Source of the DNA: Streptomyces spectabilis
GTDB lineage: Bacteria > Actinomycetota > Actinomycetes > Streptomycetales > Streptomycetaceae
DNA: 64,000 nt
Assembly: GCF_008704795.1 (NCBI RefSeq)
Contig: NZ_CP023690.1
Span: forward strand, 2,986,501-3,050,500
Direction: 5' to 3'
Shown: positions 35,524 through 44,627 of the stretch, in pieces
How the letters are laid out: each line of letters begins with the position of its first letter
How positions within the stretch are numbered: the first letter of the stretch is position 1
Notes under the pieces: generated by a model
The model's input: the letters and a program-made list of their open reading frames with translations, nothing else
Database searches by the model: none
What the model was told of the DNA's origin: nothing
Position numbers and translations under genes: made by a program

Positions 35524-36162
35524 GTGATGAAGCGCACCGACTGGCTGATCGGCGCCGTCCTGGGCGCGGTGCTCGCGGCGGGCGGCATCACGGCCGCCGT
35601 GGCCGCCGACGACGGGCCCTCCGGCTCGGGCTCCGGCGCCGACGGCGTGCCGTCGAGCACCTCCGCCGACGCGGGGTTCGCCCGCGACATGTCCGTGCAC
35701 CACCAGCAGGCCGTGGAGATGTCGTACATCATCCGCGACCGCACGAAGAACGAGGAGATCCGCAGGCTCGCCTACGACATCGCGCAGACCCAGGCCAACC
35801 AGCGCGGCATGATGCTCGGCTGGCTCGACCTGTGGGACCTGCCGAAGGTGTCCGTGGACCCGCCCATGAAGTGGATGGGCATGGGCGACGCCCCGTCCGG
35901 TGAGGACGGCGCGCTGATGCCGGGCATGGCGACGAAGGCGCAGATGAAGCGCCTCGGCGAGCTGAGCGGCCGCAAGGCGGAGATCTCCTACCTGCGCCTG
36001 ATGACCGCCCACCACAACGGCGGCATCCACATGGCGCAGGGGTGCGTGGAGCGCTGCGGGGTGCCGGTCGAGCGACGGCTCGCGCAGGGGATGGTGGAGT
36101 CCCAGGAGTCGGAGGTCAAGCTGATGGCGGACCTGCTGAAGGCGCGGGGCGCGAAGCCGTAG
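35524..36162 (+). CDS. DUF305 protein
   Basis: This protein has 212 residues from GTG 35524 (the ATG at 35527 is equally possible). It has an N-terminal signal or anchor helix (LIGAVLGAVLAAGGITAAVA), then two DUF305 half-repeats: FARDMSVHHQQAVEMSYII and LRLMTAHHNGGIHMAQGC. The HHxxA and HHxGxxxMA motifs and abundant Met suggest metal, perhaps copper, binding outside the membrane. It is downstream of and probably co-transcribed with the DUF3105 gene. The biochemical role of the family is not settled. Confidence 0.88.
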   Translation: MMKRTDWLIGAVLGAVLAAGGITAAVAADDGPSGSGSGADGVPSSTSADAGFARDMSVHHQQAVEMSYIIRDRTKNEEIRRLAYDIAQTQANQRGMMLGWLDLWDLPKVSVDPPMKWMGMGDAPSGEDGALMPGMATKAQMKRLGELSGRKAEISYLRLMTAHHNGGIHMAQGCVERCGVPVERRLAQGMVESQESEVKLMADLLKARGAKP

Positions 36163-36204
36163 CCCCGTCCCGGGGAGGGGCCGGGCCCCGGTGAGGGCCC
36201 GGTG

Positions 36205-36639
36205 TCATCCCGTCCCCGCCCGCCAGGTCACGCGCGGCGGGCGCACCGCCGCGCACAGCGGCAGCCCCGCCGGGTCCGTGAGCCCCAGCTCGGCGACGCC
36301 CGACCCGGCCGCGAGCACCTCATCGGGGAGGTCCGCGAAGAACAGCTTGGCGCGGCGGAACATCGCGAAGCCGCCGCCGGGCGGCAGCTCGCCCCACGTC
36401 AGGTAGAAGAACCGCTCGCCTCTCCTGCCCTGCGCGTACGGGCCCTTGAAGTCCGGCGTGCCGTCGGGCGCGGGCGCCGTCGTCACCTCGAACTCCCACA
36501 CGGCCTCCGGCGCGTCCGCGCGGACCAGGCCGTCGGGCTCCTTGCCCCGCTGCACCCCCACGTGCACGTCCCGGAACCCGCCGCACTCCGCGCCCGGCAG
36601 CTCCCGCCCCACCACCCGCAACTTCAGGTTCTGAGTCAT
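36205..36639 (-). CDS. DUF5990 family protein
   Basis: This protein has 144 residues from the ATG complementary to 36637-36639; MEG at 36648 is an alternative start. It matches Streptomyces DUF5990 proteins: LKLRVVGRELPGA at the start, VHVGVQRGKEPDGLVRADA in the middle, then DFKGPYAQGRRGERFFYLTW and ELPPGGGFAMFRRAKL. It is cytoplasmic, with no known function. It stands alone between convergent and same-strand neighbours. Confidence 0.75.
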   Translation of the reverse strand: MTQNLKLRVVGRELPGAECGGFRDVHVGVQRGKEPDGLVRADAPEAVWEFEVTTAPAPDGTPDFKGPYAQGRRGERFFYLTWGELPPGGGFAMFRRAKLFFADLPDEVLAAGSGVAELGLTDPAGLPLCAAVRPPRVTWRAGTG

Positions 36640-36783
36640 GCCCTCCATGGCACCACGAGGGTCTGACATCGGCCCCCACGACCGCTGCCGCCGCTGCCCT
36701 GGGCCTCTCCCACCCGCCCGCCCGAAACTCCCGAGCTTCGCAGGGCAGGCTTGGGGAAGGGTGGGCACAGCGCCAGGTGCCGC

Positions 36784-37587
36784 TCAGCCGGACGGCCGAG
36801 GCCCCGCTGTCAGGATCGCCTCGGCGACCTCGTGGGGGCGGTCGCGCATCAGGAGGTGGCCCGCGGGGCGCAGGGCCCGGAAGGACGCCCCCAGGGTGTC
36901 CGCGAGGGCCCGCTGGCGCGACACCCAGCGGCTCGCGCCCGCAGGGCCCGCCGCGAGGACCGCCACCGGCGCCCCCGGCAGCGCGGCCACCCGCCTGAGC
37001 AGGGCGAGTTCATGCGCCACGTCGCCGTACGTCACGTACTCGACGAGCCCGGCCCGCCACACCCGGCTCACCCCGTACACCGCCCGCAGCCGCCGCGGCA
37101 CGCCCCCGCCCCGCAGCAGCGGCCCGACCGCCCGCGGCACCCCCGCCGCGCCGAGCACCGCCCCGCACGCGCGCGCCCCCGCGACCCGCGCCCCGCGCGC
37201 GGGCAGCGCCCGCGTCCGCTCCTCCACGCTGGAGTCGACGAGGACGAGCCCGGCCACCCGCTCCGGGTACCGCCGCGCGAACGCCTCCGCGTGGAACCCG
37301 GCGAGCGAGTGCCCGACAACCGTCACGGCCCGCTCGCCCAGGCCCACGGCCGCGAGGACGCGGGCGACGCGCTCCGCCTCCCCCGCAAGGGTCGGCGCCT
37401 CGCGCGCGGGCCCGCTGCGGCCGAGCCCCGGCCGGTCGAAGCGGACGACGGTGCGGGCGGGGGCGAGCAGCTCGACCACCGGGTCCCATTCGAACCACGC
37501 GAGCCCGAGCCCCGCGCTGAGCACGCACACCGGACCCTGCCCGGTCACGTCCACGTGGTGCGCCACCCCGTCGATCCGTACGAACAC
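36784..37587 (-). CDS. alpha/beta-fold hydrolase
   Basis: This 267-residue protein has an alpha/beta hydrolase fold: a strand-turn near VCVLSAGLGLAWFEWD, FDRPGLGRSG, the nucleophile elbow VGHSLAGFHAEAF (Ser), and a C-terminal His in ALRPAGHLLMRDRP. The substrate cannot be predicted. The DUF998 gene lies upstream on the same strand with a gap of only 7 bases, so they are probably co-transcribed. Confidence 0.85.
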   Translation of the reverse strand: MFVRIDGVAHHVDVTGQGPVCVLSAGLGLAWFEWDPVVELLAPARTVVRFDRPGLGRSGPAREAPTLAGEAERVARVLAAVGLGERAVTVVGHSLAGFHAEAFARRYPERVAGLVLVDSSVEERTRALPARGARVAGARACGAVLGAAGVPRAVGPLLRGGGVPRRLRAVYGVSRVWRAGLVEYVTYGDVAHELALLRRVAALPGAPVAVLAAGPAGASRWVSRQRALADTLGASFRALRPAGHLLMRDRPHEVAEAILTAGPRPSG

Positions 37588-37594
37588 CCCCCGG

Positions 37595-38317
37595 TCACCT
37601 CCGCCGTCGTACGAGCACGAGCCACGCCAGGCACACCAGCCACACAGCGATCATGAGCACCTGGAGCCGCTGGCCGATGCCGAGCCCCCACGTGCCGTGC
37701 CCGGCGTCGAAGGCGAAGACGGCCGCGAGGGTCCAGACGGTGGCGGCGAGTTCGACGGCCACGAGCACCGTGAGCACGGTCCGCTGCCGCGCCCCGCCCG
37801 CTCCCGCGCGGCGCAGGGCCGCCGTCAGGAGCACCATCCCCACCAGCGCCCCGGTCACCGCCACGGCGCTGCTGACCGCGTGCGCGGTGTGCGTGGCGGG
37901 CACGAGCCCGGCCCGCTCGCGCGCGAGGCACGCCGCGTCCACGGTGGGCGCGCAGCTCAGCGGCAGGCGCGCGTCGGCGGCCGTGGCGGCGCCGAAGACG
38001 ACGAGCCCGGCCCAGCCGAGGGCGGACAGGGCGCGCACACGGGGCACGGCGGTCCGGCAGCGCAGCCGCACCAGGCCGACCGCGGCCCCCGCGCACACCA
38101 GCACGCCCGCGGCGAAGTCCACCGCCCGGTAGAAGGCCCCGTACGGCTGGTCCTCGGCGGCGAGTTCGCTCACGTACGTCCGCAGCGGCGAGAGACCGGT
38201 CGGCAGGACCGCCTCCAGGGCCCACGAGGTGTACGCGGCGGCGCCGAGCACCAGGAGCGCGGCCACGGCCGCGCGGACGGCGCGGGGCGCGTCGGCGTCT
38301 CGGGGCGTGGGGGACAT
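37595..38317 (-). CDS. DUF998 integral membrane protein
   Basis: This protein has about 240 residues from MSPTPRD at 38317; an in-frame extension to 38344 would overlap the permease stop. Six or seven hydrophobic helices are visible (for example AVAALLVLGAAAYTSWALEA and VLMIAVWLVCLAWLVLV). The extracellular loop segment LSPLRTYVSELAAEDQPYG is typical of DUF998. Its function is unknown. It is probably in an operon with the downstream hydrolase. Confidence 0.8.
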   Translation of the reverse strand: MSPTPRDADAPRAVRAAVAALLVLGAAAYTSWALEAVLPTGLSPLRTYVSELAAEDQPYGAFYRAVDFAAGVLVCAGAAVGLVRLRCRTAVPRVRALSALGWAGLVVFGAATAADARLPLSCAPTVDAACLARERAGLVPATHTAHAVSSAVAVTGALVGMVLLTAALRRAGAGGARQRTVLTVLVAVELAATVWTLAAVFAFDAGHGTWGLGIGQRLQVLMIAVWLVCLAWLVLVRRRR

Positions 38318-38330
38318 ATGCGTCTTGACG

Positions 38331-39851
38331 CTAGTTGACGGCATGCGCGCCCTGGTGGTCGGGGTGGACCCACTCCGGTTTGCGGAGCTTGAGGAAGGCG
38401 ACCGGCGCGGCCACGCCGATCACGAGGAGCCCGCCGCCGACGATCAGCAGATAGCGCCACAGCGGCGCGTCGCCGAACTGGTCCGGCGGTACGAAGCCGA
38501 TGCACAGCGCGCACACGGAGGCGACGAAGCCGACGCCGGCGACGAGCGTGACGGCGGGCACGACGAAGCCGCGCTCGACGTGCGGCTGGGTGCGGCGCAG
38601 CCGCACCACGGCCACGAACATCAGCAGGTACGCGATGAGGTAGATCTGCACGGTGATCACGGAGAACATCCAGTACGCGCTGGAGACGTCGTCGCTGAAC
38701 GCGTACAGGACACCGATCAGGGTGGTGATCACACCCTGCGCGATCATGATGTTCAGGGGCACGCCGTGCTTGTTGAAGCGCTGCAGGAACGGCGGCAGAT
38801 AGCCCTCCTGCCGGGCGAGCGTCACCAGGCCCTTCGCGGGTCCCGCGAGCCACGTCAGCATGCCGCCGAGCGCGGCCATGACGAGCATGATGCCGACGAC
38901 CTTCGTCATCCAGCCGACGTGGAAGTGGTCGAAGAACGCCTGGAAGGCCTGCATGAGCCCGGCGGTGAGGCTGAGTTCCTCGGACGGCATGACCCAGCTG
39001 ATGGCCAGGGCCGGAACGATGAAGATCAGCAGGACGAGGCCGGTGGCCAGGAAGATCGAGCGCGGGTACTCCGCGCGCGGGTGCCGCAGCGACGACACGT
39101 GGACGCCGTTCATCTCCATGCCGGCGTACGACAGGAAGTTGTTGACGATGAGCACGAGGCTGGCGAGGCCCGTCCACGGCGGCAGCAAGTGGTCGGTGGT
39201 CATCGGCGCGGCGGGCTCGTTGCCCTGCCCCAGGAAGACGATGCCGAGGGCGACGAGCACGACGCCCGGGACCAGCGTGCCGATCACGAGCCCCAGGGAG
39301 GAGAGGCCCGCGACGGTCTTGGTGCCGCGCGAGGTGATCCACACGCCGGTCCAGTAGATGACGACGATGACGATGGCCACGTAGAGGCCGTCCTCGGCGA
39401 GGCTCGGATGGACGACGTACGCGAACGTCGAGGCCACGTACGCGAGCAGGCTCGGGTAGTACGCGATCGTCATCGCGAACTGGCACCACACCGCGACGAA
39501 TCCGAGCGGCTTGCCGAGCGCCTCGCTCACCCATCGGTAGATGCCGCCCGTCCACCCGGAGGCCAGCTCCGCGCCGACGAGGGCCGTGGGCAGCAGGAAG
39601 ACCACGGCGGGCAGGAGGTACAGGAAGACGGCGGCGAGGCCGTAGATGGCCATGGCCGGGGAGGGCCGCAGGCTCGCCACGGAGGCGGTGGTCATCAGGG
39701 CGAGCGTCACCCAGGAGATGAACTGCCGCGAGGTCCCGGTGTCCTCCCCGAACTCCGCACCTCCGGCCTCACTGGCCTTCATGGCCGCCGCGGCCTCCTC
39801 GGCCGCCGTCGTCTCGCCCGCGCTCTGTCCGGGCTTGTCCGTAGTCGTCAT
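38331..39851 (-). CDS. APC-family amino acid permease
   Basis: The ATG complementary to 39849-39851 gives 506 residues. The first membrane helix region (SVASLRPSPAMAIYGLAAVF) and the following GGIYRWVSEALGKPLGF place it in the APC superfamily, close to glutamate/GABA-antiporter-like members. About twelve helices are present, with a hydrophilic N-terminal tail of about 40 residues. It moves an amino acid or amine across the membrane; the substrate is not determinable. A 13-base gap separates it from the DUF998 gene. Confidence 0.88.
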   Translation of the reverse strand: MTTTDKPGQSAGETTAAEEAAAAMKASEAGGAEFGEDTGTSRQFISWVTLALMTTASVASLRPSPAMAIYGLAAVFLYLLPAVVFLLPTALVGAELASGWTGGIYRWVSEALGKPLGFVAVWCQFAMTIAYYPSLLAYVASTFAYVVHPSLAEDGLYVAIVIVVIYWTGVWITSRGTKTVAGLSSLGLVIGTLVPGVVLVALGIVFLGQGNEPAAPMTTDHLLPPWTGLASLVLIVNNFLSYAGMEMNGVHVSSLRHPRAEYPRSIFLATGLVLLIFIVPALAISWVMPSEELSLTAGLMQAFQAFFDHFHVGWMTKVVGIMLVMAALGGMLTWLAGPAKGLVTLARQEGYLPPFLQRFNKHGVPLNIMIAQGVITTLIGVLYAFSDDVSSAYWMFSVITVQIYLIAYLLMFVAVVRLRRTQPHVERGFVVPAVTLVAGVGFVASVCALCIGFVPPDQFGDAPLWRYLLIVGGGLLVIGVAAPVAFLKLRKPEWVHPDHQGAHAVN

Positions 39852-39921
39852 GGGTTCATGATCAATGTTTCTCACGGCCCCCGCACATCGCCCCATACCG
39901 GGGAGGGGTAGGCTCCCGCCC

Positions 39922-40425
39922 ATGACCCCGAAGCGGCAGCCGACGAGTGCGAGCGGATTCCTGCTCCTCGTGGCGCTGCTGTTCGGCATCGTGACGATGC
40001 ACACGTTGGGGCATCCCCAGGAGCACGGGGGCGGCTCGGCGCCCGCCGGCCACGCGCGCGTGGCGTCGGCGCCCTCGGACCACACGCGCGTGACGGACGC
40101 CGCCGCGCGGCACGGCTCGGACCACACGCGCGTGACGGACGCCGCCGCGCGGCACGGGGAGGGTCACGCGGGGGCCGGGCCCGCGGCCGACGCGCGTACG
40201 GTGTCCCCGCCCGAATCCCCTTCCCACGACACCGGCATGGACCCGATGTCCGTGTGCCTGGCCGTCCTGGGCGGCGCCCTCGTGCTCGCGCTGTTCGGCG
40301 CGGTGGCGGCGCGGCCGCCGCTGGCCGCGCCCGTCCGGCTGCCCGCCGGGCTCCGGGCCGCCCCGTGGCCGAACCCTCCTCCGCCCCGCGCGCTCCTCGC
40401 CCGTCTCTCCGTACTGCGGATCTAG
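39922..40425 (+). CDS. DUF6153-like His-rich membrane protein
   Basis: This 167-residue protein has an ATG at 39922. A first hydrophobic helix (GFLLLVALLFGIVTMHTLG) precedes a His/Ala/Gly-rich loop containing a duplicated SDHTRVTDAAARHG block. A second helix follows (VCLAVLGGALVLALFGAVAA). The histidine-rich linker suggests binding of a metal such as copper, consistent with the multicopper oxidase gene that follows 128 bases later. The family role is not established. Confidence 0.75.
   Translation: MTPKRQPTSASGFLLLVALLFGIVTMHTLGHPQEHGGGSAPAGHARVASAPSDHTRVTDAAARHGSDHTRVTDAAARHGEGHAGAGPAADARTVSPPESPSHDTGMDPMSVCLAVLGGALVLALFGAVAARPPLAAPVRLPAGLRAAPWPNPPPPRALLARLSVLRI
40075..40157 (+). repeat. 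42-bp in-frame tandem repeat
   Basis: Bases 40075-40116 and 40117-40157 are near-perfect tandem copies encoding SDHTRVTDAAARHG twice inside the DUF6153-like gene. A shorter related piece, GHARVASAP, precedes them. The repeat keeps the reading frame and adds metal-binding histidines. Confidence 0.75.
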
Positions 40426-40553
40426 GCCGCCGCACCGGCTGCTTCGCGCTGCCCGCGCCGCGGTGGGAACCTCCGGGGCCGCAGCGGTGTACCAGAAGCA
40501 GCAGACGCGACCTTCTGCACGCACCACTCAGTACGGACGAGGTGTCTTCAGTC

Positions 40554-42230
40554 ATGCGCACCCACACCAAGCGCACCCCGCGCACATCGCGCCGCGCCCT
40601 GCTCGGCGCCGCACTCGCCACCGCCGGGACGGGGCTCGTCGCGGCCTGCTCCAGCGGCTCCGGCGGCGGCTCGCACTCCGGCCACGGCGGCGCGGGCGGC
40701 CCTTCGGCCGGTTCGAAGGGCTATGTGACGCCCACCGGCCCCGAGGTCGCCGCCGCCGAGAAGAAGCGCCCGGGCGGCGGCCGCCTCCGCGAGCTGAGGC
40801 TCATGGCCATGCCGACGACGCTCGACCTGGGCGGCCCCACGGTCAAGTCCTGGGCGTACGGCGACGCGCTGCCCGGCAAGGAGATCCGCGCGACGGCGGG
40901 CGACACGCTGTCGCTCACCCTCGCCAACCACCTCCCGCTCCCCACCAGCCTGCACTGGCACGGCCTGGCCCTGCGCAACGACATGGACGGCGTCCCCGCC
41001 CTCACCCAGCGGGACATCAAGCCCGGCGCCGACTTCACGTACCGCTTCAAGGTCCCGCACCCGGGGACGTACTGGTTCCACCCGCACTCCGGCACCCAGC
41101 AGGACCGGGGGCTGTACGCACCCTTGATCATCGACGACCCCAGGGAGCCCCTGGCGTACGACAAGGAGTGGGTGGTCGTCCTCGACGACTGGGTCGACGG
41201 CGTGGACGGCTCCACGCCCGACGCGGTCCTCGCCGAGCTGCGCGGCGGCATGGACATGGGCACGGGCATGGACCACGGGGGCGGTATGGACCACGGCGGC
41301 TCCGGTGGTCCGGGGCACGAGGGGCAGATGTCCCGCACCGCGCTGACCGGCTCCGGGAAGGCCTCCCCCGAGCCCACGCCCACGGATCCCACCGGTCCGT
41401 CCCGGATGCTCATGGGGTCCACCAGCGACATCCTCGGCCGGGACGCGGGCGACGTGGCGTATCCGCACTATTTGATCAATGGCCGCACCGCCAAGGCCCC
41501 GGCCTCCTTCCGCGCCCGCCCCGGCGACCGCATCCGGCTCCGTCTGATCAACGCGGGCGGTGACACCGCCTTCCGGGTGGCGCTCGGCGGCCACGAGCTG
41601 ACGGTCACGCACACGGACGGCTTCCCGGTGCGGCACCGGAAGGGCGACGCCCTGCTGATCGGCATGGGCGAGCGGTACGACGTCCTGGTCACCGCCAAGG
41701 ACGGCGTCTTCCCGCTGACCGCCGTGGCCGAGGGCAAGAAGGCGGCGGCCCAGGCGGTGCTCCGCACGGGCGGCGGCCGGGCGCCGTCACCGTCGGTCCG
41801 GCCCAAGGAGCTGGAGGGCCGCGTCGTGCTCGCCGAGCGGCTCACGGCCGACGACTCGGTGGCCCTCGAACCAGCCGACCCCGACCGCACCATCAAGATC
41901 CAGCTGACGGGAGGCATGGAGAAATACGACTGGGCCTTCGACAAGAAGCCGTACGCACCGAACCGGCGTCACCCGGTGCGCACCGGTGAGCGCGTGCGCC
42001 TGGAGTTCAGCAACTCCACGTCGATGTGGCACCCCCTCCATCTGCACGGCCACACCTTCGCCGTGGCGAGCGCCCCCGGCCGCCCCCGCAAGGACACCGC
42101 GATCGTGCTGCCGAACGGCCGCCTGACGGTGGACTTCGAGGCCGACAACCCGGGCCTGTGGATGATCCACTGTCACAACGTGTACCACGCGGAAGCAGGA
42201 ATGATGACGGTCCTCGGCTACCGCTCCTGA
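40554..42230 (+). CDS. multicopper oxidase, Tat-exported lipoprotein
   Basis: The ATG at 40554 gives 558 residues. The N-terminus has twin arginines (TSRRALLGAALATAG) and a lipobox ending LVAAC, so the folded copper protein is exported by Tat and anchored by lipid. All four copper-ligand motifs are present: HWHGLAL, WFHPHSG, HPLHLHGH and HCHNVYHAEAGMM. A Met/His-rich insert (GMDMGTGMDHGGGMDHGG) near residue 235 resembles that of CueO-type cuprous oxidases. It probably oxidises Cu(I) or phenolic compounds at the cell surface. Confidence 0.92.
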   Translation: MRTHTKRTPRTSRRALLGAALATAGTGLVAACSSGSGGGSHSGHGGAGGPSAGSKGYVTPTGPEVAAAEKKRPGGGRLRELRLMAMPTTLDLGGPTVKSWAYGDALPGKEIRATAGDTLSLTLANHLPLPTSLHWHGLALRNDMDGVPALTQRDIKPGADFTYRFKVPHPGTYWFHPHSGTQQDRGLYAPLIIDDPREPLAYDKEWVVVLDDWVDGVDGSTPDAVLAELRGGMDMGTGMDHGGGMDHGGSGGPGHEGQMSRTALTGSGKASPEPTPTDPTGPSRMLMGSTSDILGRDAGDVAYPHYLINGRTAKAPASFRARPGDRIRLRLINAGGDTAFRVALGGHELTVTHTDGFPVRHRKGDALLIGMGERYDVLVTAKDGVFPLTAVAEGKKAAAQAVLRTGGGRAPSPSVRPKELEGRVVLAERLTADDSVALEPADPDRTIKIQLTGGMEKYDWAFDKKPYAPNRRHPVRTGERVRLEFSNSTSMWHPLHLHGHTFAVASAPGRPRKDTAIVLPNGRLTVDFEADNPGLWMIHCHNVYHAEAGMMTVLGYRS

Positions 42231-42321
42231 CCCAGGTCACCGCCATGACGCGCGGCTCCCGGGCGGCCCTCCGGGGGCCGTCCCGGGGGCATCGCGTCGG
42301 GTTGACGATTACACTGGGGCC

Positions 42322-44076
42322 GTGCCTCAACTACGCCTTGCGCTGAATCAGATCGACTCCACCGTCGGCGACCTCACCAAGAACGCGGACGCGGTCCTCC
42401 GCTGGACCCGGCACTCCGCCGAACAGGGCGCGCACCTCGTCGCGTTCCCGGAGATGGCACTCACCGGATATCCGGTGGAGGACCTCGCCCTGCGTTCCTC
42501 CTTCGTGGAGGCGTCCCGTCAGGCCCTGCGCGCGCTCGCGGTCCGCATCCGCGACGAGGGCTTCGGCGAACTGCCCGTCGTCGTCGGCTATCTGGACCGC
42601 AGCGACGAGGCCAAGCCGCGCTACGGCCAGCCCGCGGGGGCTCCGCGCAACGCGGCGGCGGTGCTGCACCGCGGCGAGGTGGCGCTCACCTTCTCCAAGC
42701 ACCACCTGCCCAACTACGGCGTCTTCGACGAGTTCCGCTACTTCGTCCCGGGCGAGACGCTCCCGGTCGTCCGCGTCCACGGCGTCGACGTGGCGCTCGC
42801 GATCTGCGAGGACCTGTGGCAGGACGGCGGCCGCGTCCCGGCGGCCCGCACGGCCGGGGCCGGACTCCTGCTGTCCATCAACGCGTCCCCGTACGAGCAG
42901 AACAAGGACGACCAGCGGCTCGAACTGGTCCGCAAGCGGGCCCAGGAGGCGGGCTGCACCACCGCGTACCTCGCGATGACGGGCGGTCAGGACGAGCTGG
43001 TCTTCGACGGCGACTCGATCGTCGTCGACAAGGACGGCGAGGCCGTCGCGCGGGCCCCGCAGTTCGCCGAGGGCTGCGTGGTCCTCGACCTGGAGCTCCC
43101 CGCGGCCGCCGAGCAACCGCCGTCGGGCGTCGTCGACGACGGCCTGCGCATCGAGCACGTCACCCTCTCCGCCGAGCCGCTCGCGCCGTACGAGGCCGAG
43201 CACACCGGCACGTACACGGAGCGCCTCGACGACGACGAGGAGGTCTACTCGGCCCTCGTCGTCGGCCTGCGCGCCTACGTCCACAAGAACGACTTCCGCT
43301 CCGTGCTCATCGGGCTCTCCGGAGGCATCGACTCGGCGCTCACGGCCGCGATCGCCTGTGACGCGCTCGGCGCGGAGAACGTGTACGGGGTCGCGATGCC
43401 GTCCCGGTACTCCTCCGAGCACTCGCTCGCCGACGCCGAGGAGCTGGCGCGGCGCACCGGCCTCCACCTCCGCACCGTGCCGATCGCGCCGATGTTCGAC
43501 GCGTACATGGAGTCCCTCGGGCTCACCGGGCTCGCCGAGGAGAACCTCCAGTCGCGGCTGCGCGGCACGATGCTGATGGCGATCTCCAACCAAGAGGGCC
43601 ACATCGTGCTCGCGCCGGGCAACAAGTCCGAGCTCGCGGTGGGGTACTCGACGCTGTACGGCGACTCCGTCGGCGCGTACGGGCCCATCAAGGACGTCTA
43701 CAAGACCTCGGTCTTCCGGCTCGCCGAGTGGCGCAACCGGGCCGCCGCCGAGCGCGGCGGGACCCCGCCGATCCCCGAGAACTCCATCAGCAAGCCGCCC
43801 AGCGCGGAGCTGCGCCCCGACCAGGTGGACACGGACTCGCTGCCGGACTATCCCGTCCTCGACGCGATCCTCGAACGGTACGTCGACCGGGACGAGGGCG
43901 CCGACGCGGTCGCCGCGGCGGGCTTCGACGCGGAGCTCGTGGTGCGGACGCTGCGGATGGTGGACACCGCCGAGTACAAGCGGCGGCAGTATCCGCCCGG
44001 GACCAAGATCTCGCCGAAGGGGTTCGGGAAGGACCGGCGGCTGCCGATCACCAGCGCGTGGCGCGAACGCCTCTAG
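42322..44076 (+). CDS. nadE: glutamine-dependent NAD+ synthetase
   Basis: This 584-residue protein starts at GTG 42322. The N-terminal 270 residues form a nitrilase-type glutaminase with its triad regions visible: Glu in FPEMALTGYP, Lys in FSKHHLPNYG and Cys in ALAICEDLWQDG. The C-terminal half is the ATP-dependent synthetase with the P-loop LSGGIDSALTAA near residue 332 and LAPGNKSELAVGYSTLYGD. It amidates nicotinate adenine dinucleotide using ammonia from glutamine. The gene is apparently monocistronic; a repeat block follows. Confidence 0.95.
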   Translation: MPQLRLALNQIDSTVGDLTKNADAVLRWTRHSAEQGAHLVAFPEMALTGYPVEDLALRSSFVEASRQALRALAVRIRDEGFGELPVVVGYLDRSDEAKPRYGQPAGAPRNAAAVLHRGEVALTFSKHHLPNYGVFDEFRYFVPGETLPVVRVHGVDVALAICEDLWQDGGRVPAARTAGAGLLLSINASPYEQNKDDQRLELVRKRAQEAGCTTAYLAMTGGQDELVFDGDSIVVDKDGEAVARAPQFAEGCVVLDLELPAAAEQPPSGVVDDGLRIEHVTLSAEPLAPYEAEHTGTYTERLDDDEEVYSALVVGLRAYVHKNDFRSVLIGLSGGIDSALTAAIACDALGAENVYGVAMPSRYSSEHSLADAEELARRTGLHLRTVPIAPMFDAYMESLGLTGLAEENLQSRLRGTMLMAISNQEGHIVLAPGNKSELAVGYSTLYGDSVGAYGPIKDVYKTSVFRLAEWRNRAAAERGGTPPIPENSISKPPSAELRPDQVDTDSLPDYPVLDAILERYVDRDEGADAVAAAGFDAELVVRTLRMVDTAEYKRRQYPPGTKISPKGFGKDRRLPITSAWRERL

Positions 44077-44160
44077 CCTCCGGCGGGCCGCCGCTCTCCC
44101 CCCACCGCTACCGCGGCGGGGTCCCCGGCCTGGCCTTGGGGGGGGCTGGGGTCCGGTGCT

Positions 44161-44558
44161 TCGCGCTGCCTGCGGGTGGGCGGTGCCGCCGCTACCGCGG
44201 CGGTCTCTCCCACCCACCCGCCCGAAACTCCCCGGCCTTGCGAGGCCGGACCCCGACGCTCCGCGCTGCCGCGAGGTGGGCGGCGCCGCCGCTACCGCGG
44301 CGGTGGTTTCCCACCCACCCGCCCGAAACTCCCTGGCTTCGTCGGCTGAGCTTCGGCGCGCGGCGCTCCGGGTGCCGTCGCCGGGTGGGGGCGGGTGGGC
44401 GGGACTGCCCCGGCGGGACGCAGCCGGGCCCCGACGCGGAGCGCTGCGGCTGCCGATGACGGGTGGGGGCGGGTGGGCGGGACCGCCCCGGCGGTACACG
44501 GCCGGGCCTCGGCGTCCGGTGGGGGTGGGTGGGCAGGGCTGCCCCGTGGCGCACGGCC
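44161..44558. repeat. block of intergenic repeats after nadE
   Basis: Two families alternate in the 551-bp gap 44077-44627. Family A (44161-44236 and 44261-44337) shares GGTGGGCGG, GCTACCGCGGCGG and CCCACCCGCCCGAAACTCCC; a related tail occurs near 36710-36735. Family B (44382-44436, 44460-44514 and a partial copy 44517-44558) is a 55-bp unit with a 78-bp period starting CGGGTGGGGGCGGGTGGGC. No gene is supported in the gap. GC-skewed G-runs could form G-quadruplexes. Confidence 0.65.
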
Positions 44559-44627
44559 AAGGTGGGGCCGGGGCCAGTCGCGTAGCGCGGTTTCGCCGGG
44601 GGCCCGGGGGGGCGCCCGGCACCGCTG

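Noticed and set aside
40075..40157. CRISPR-like short repeat
   Set aside because: There are only two adjacent copies with no spacer, in frame within a coding gene; it is a protein repeat.
44077..44627. Possible CRISPR array or small RNA in the repeat block after nadE
   Set aside because: Repeats are of two kinds with irregular spacing and no unique spacers, and no cas genes occur in the window.
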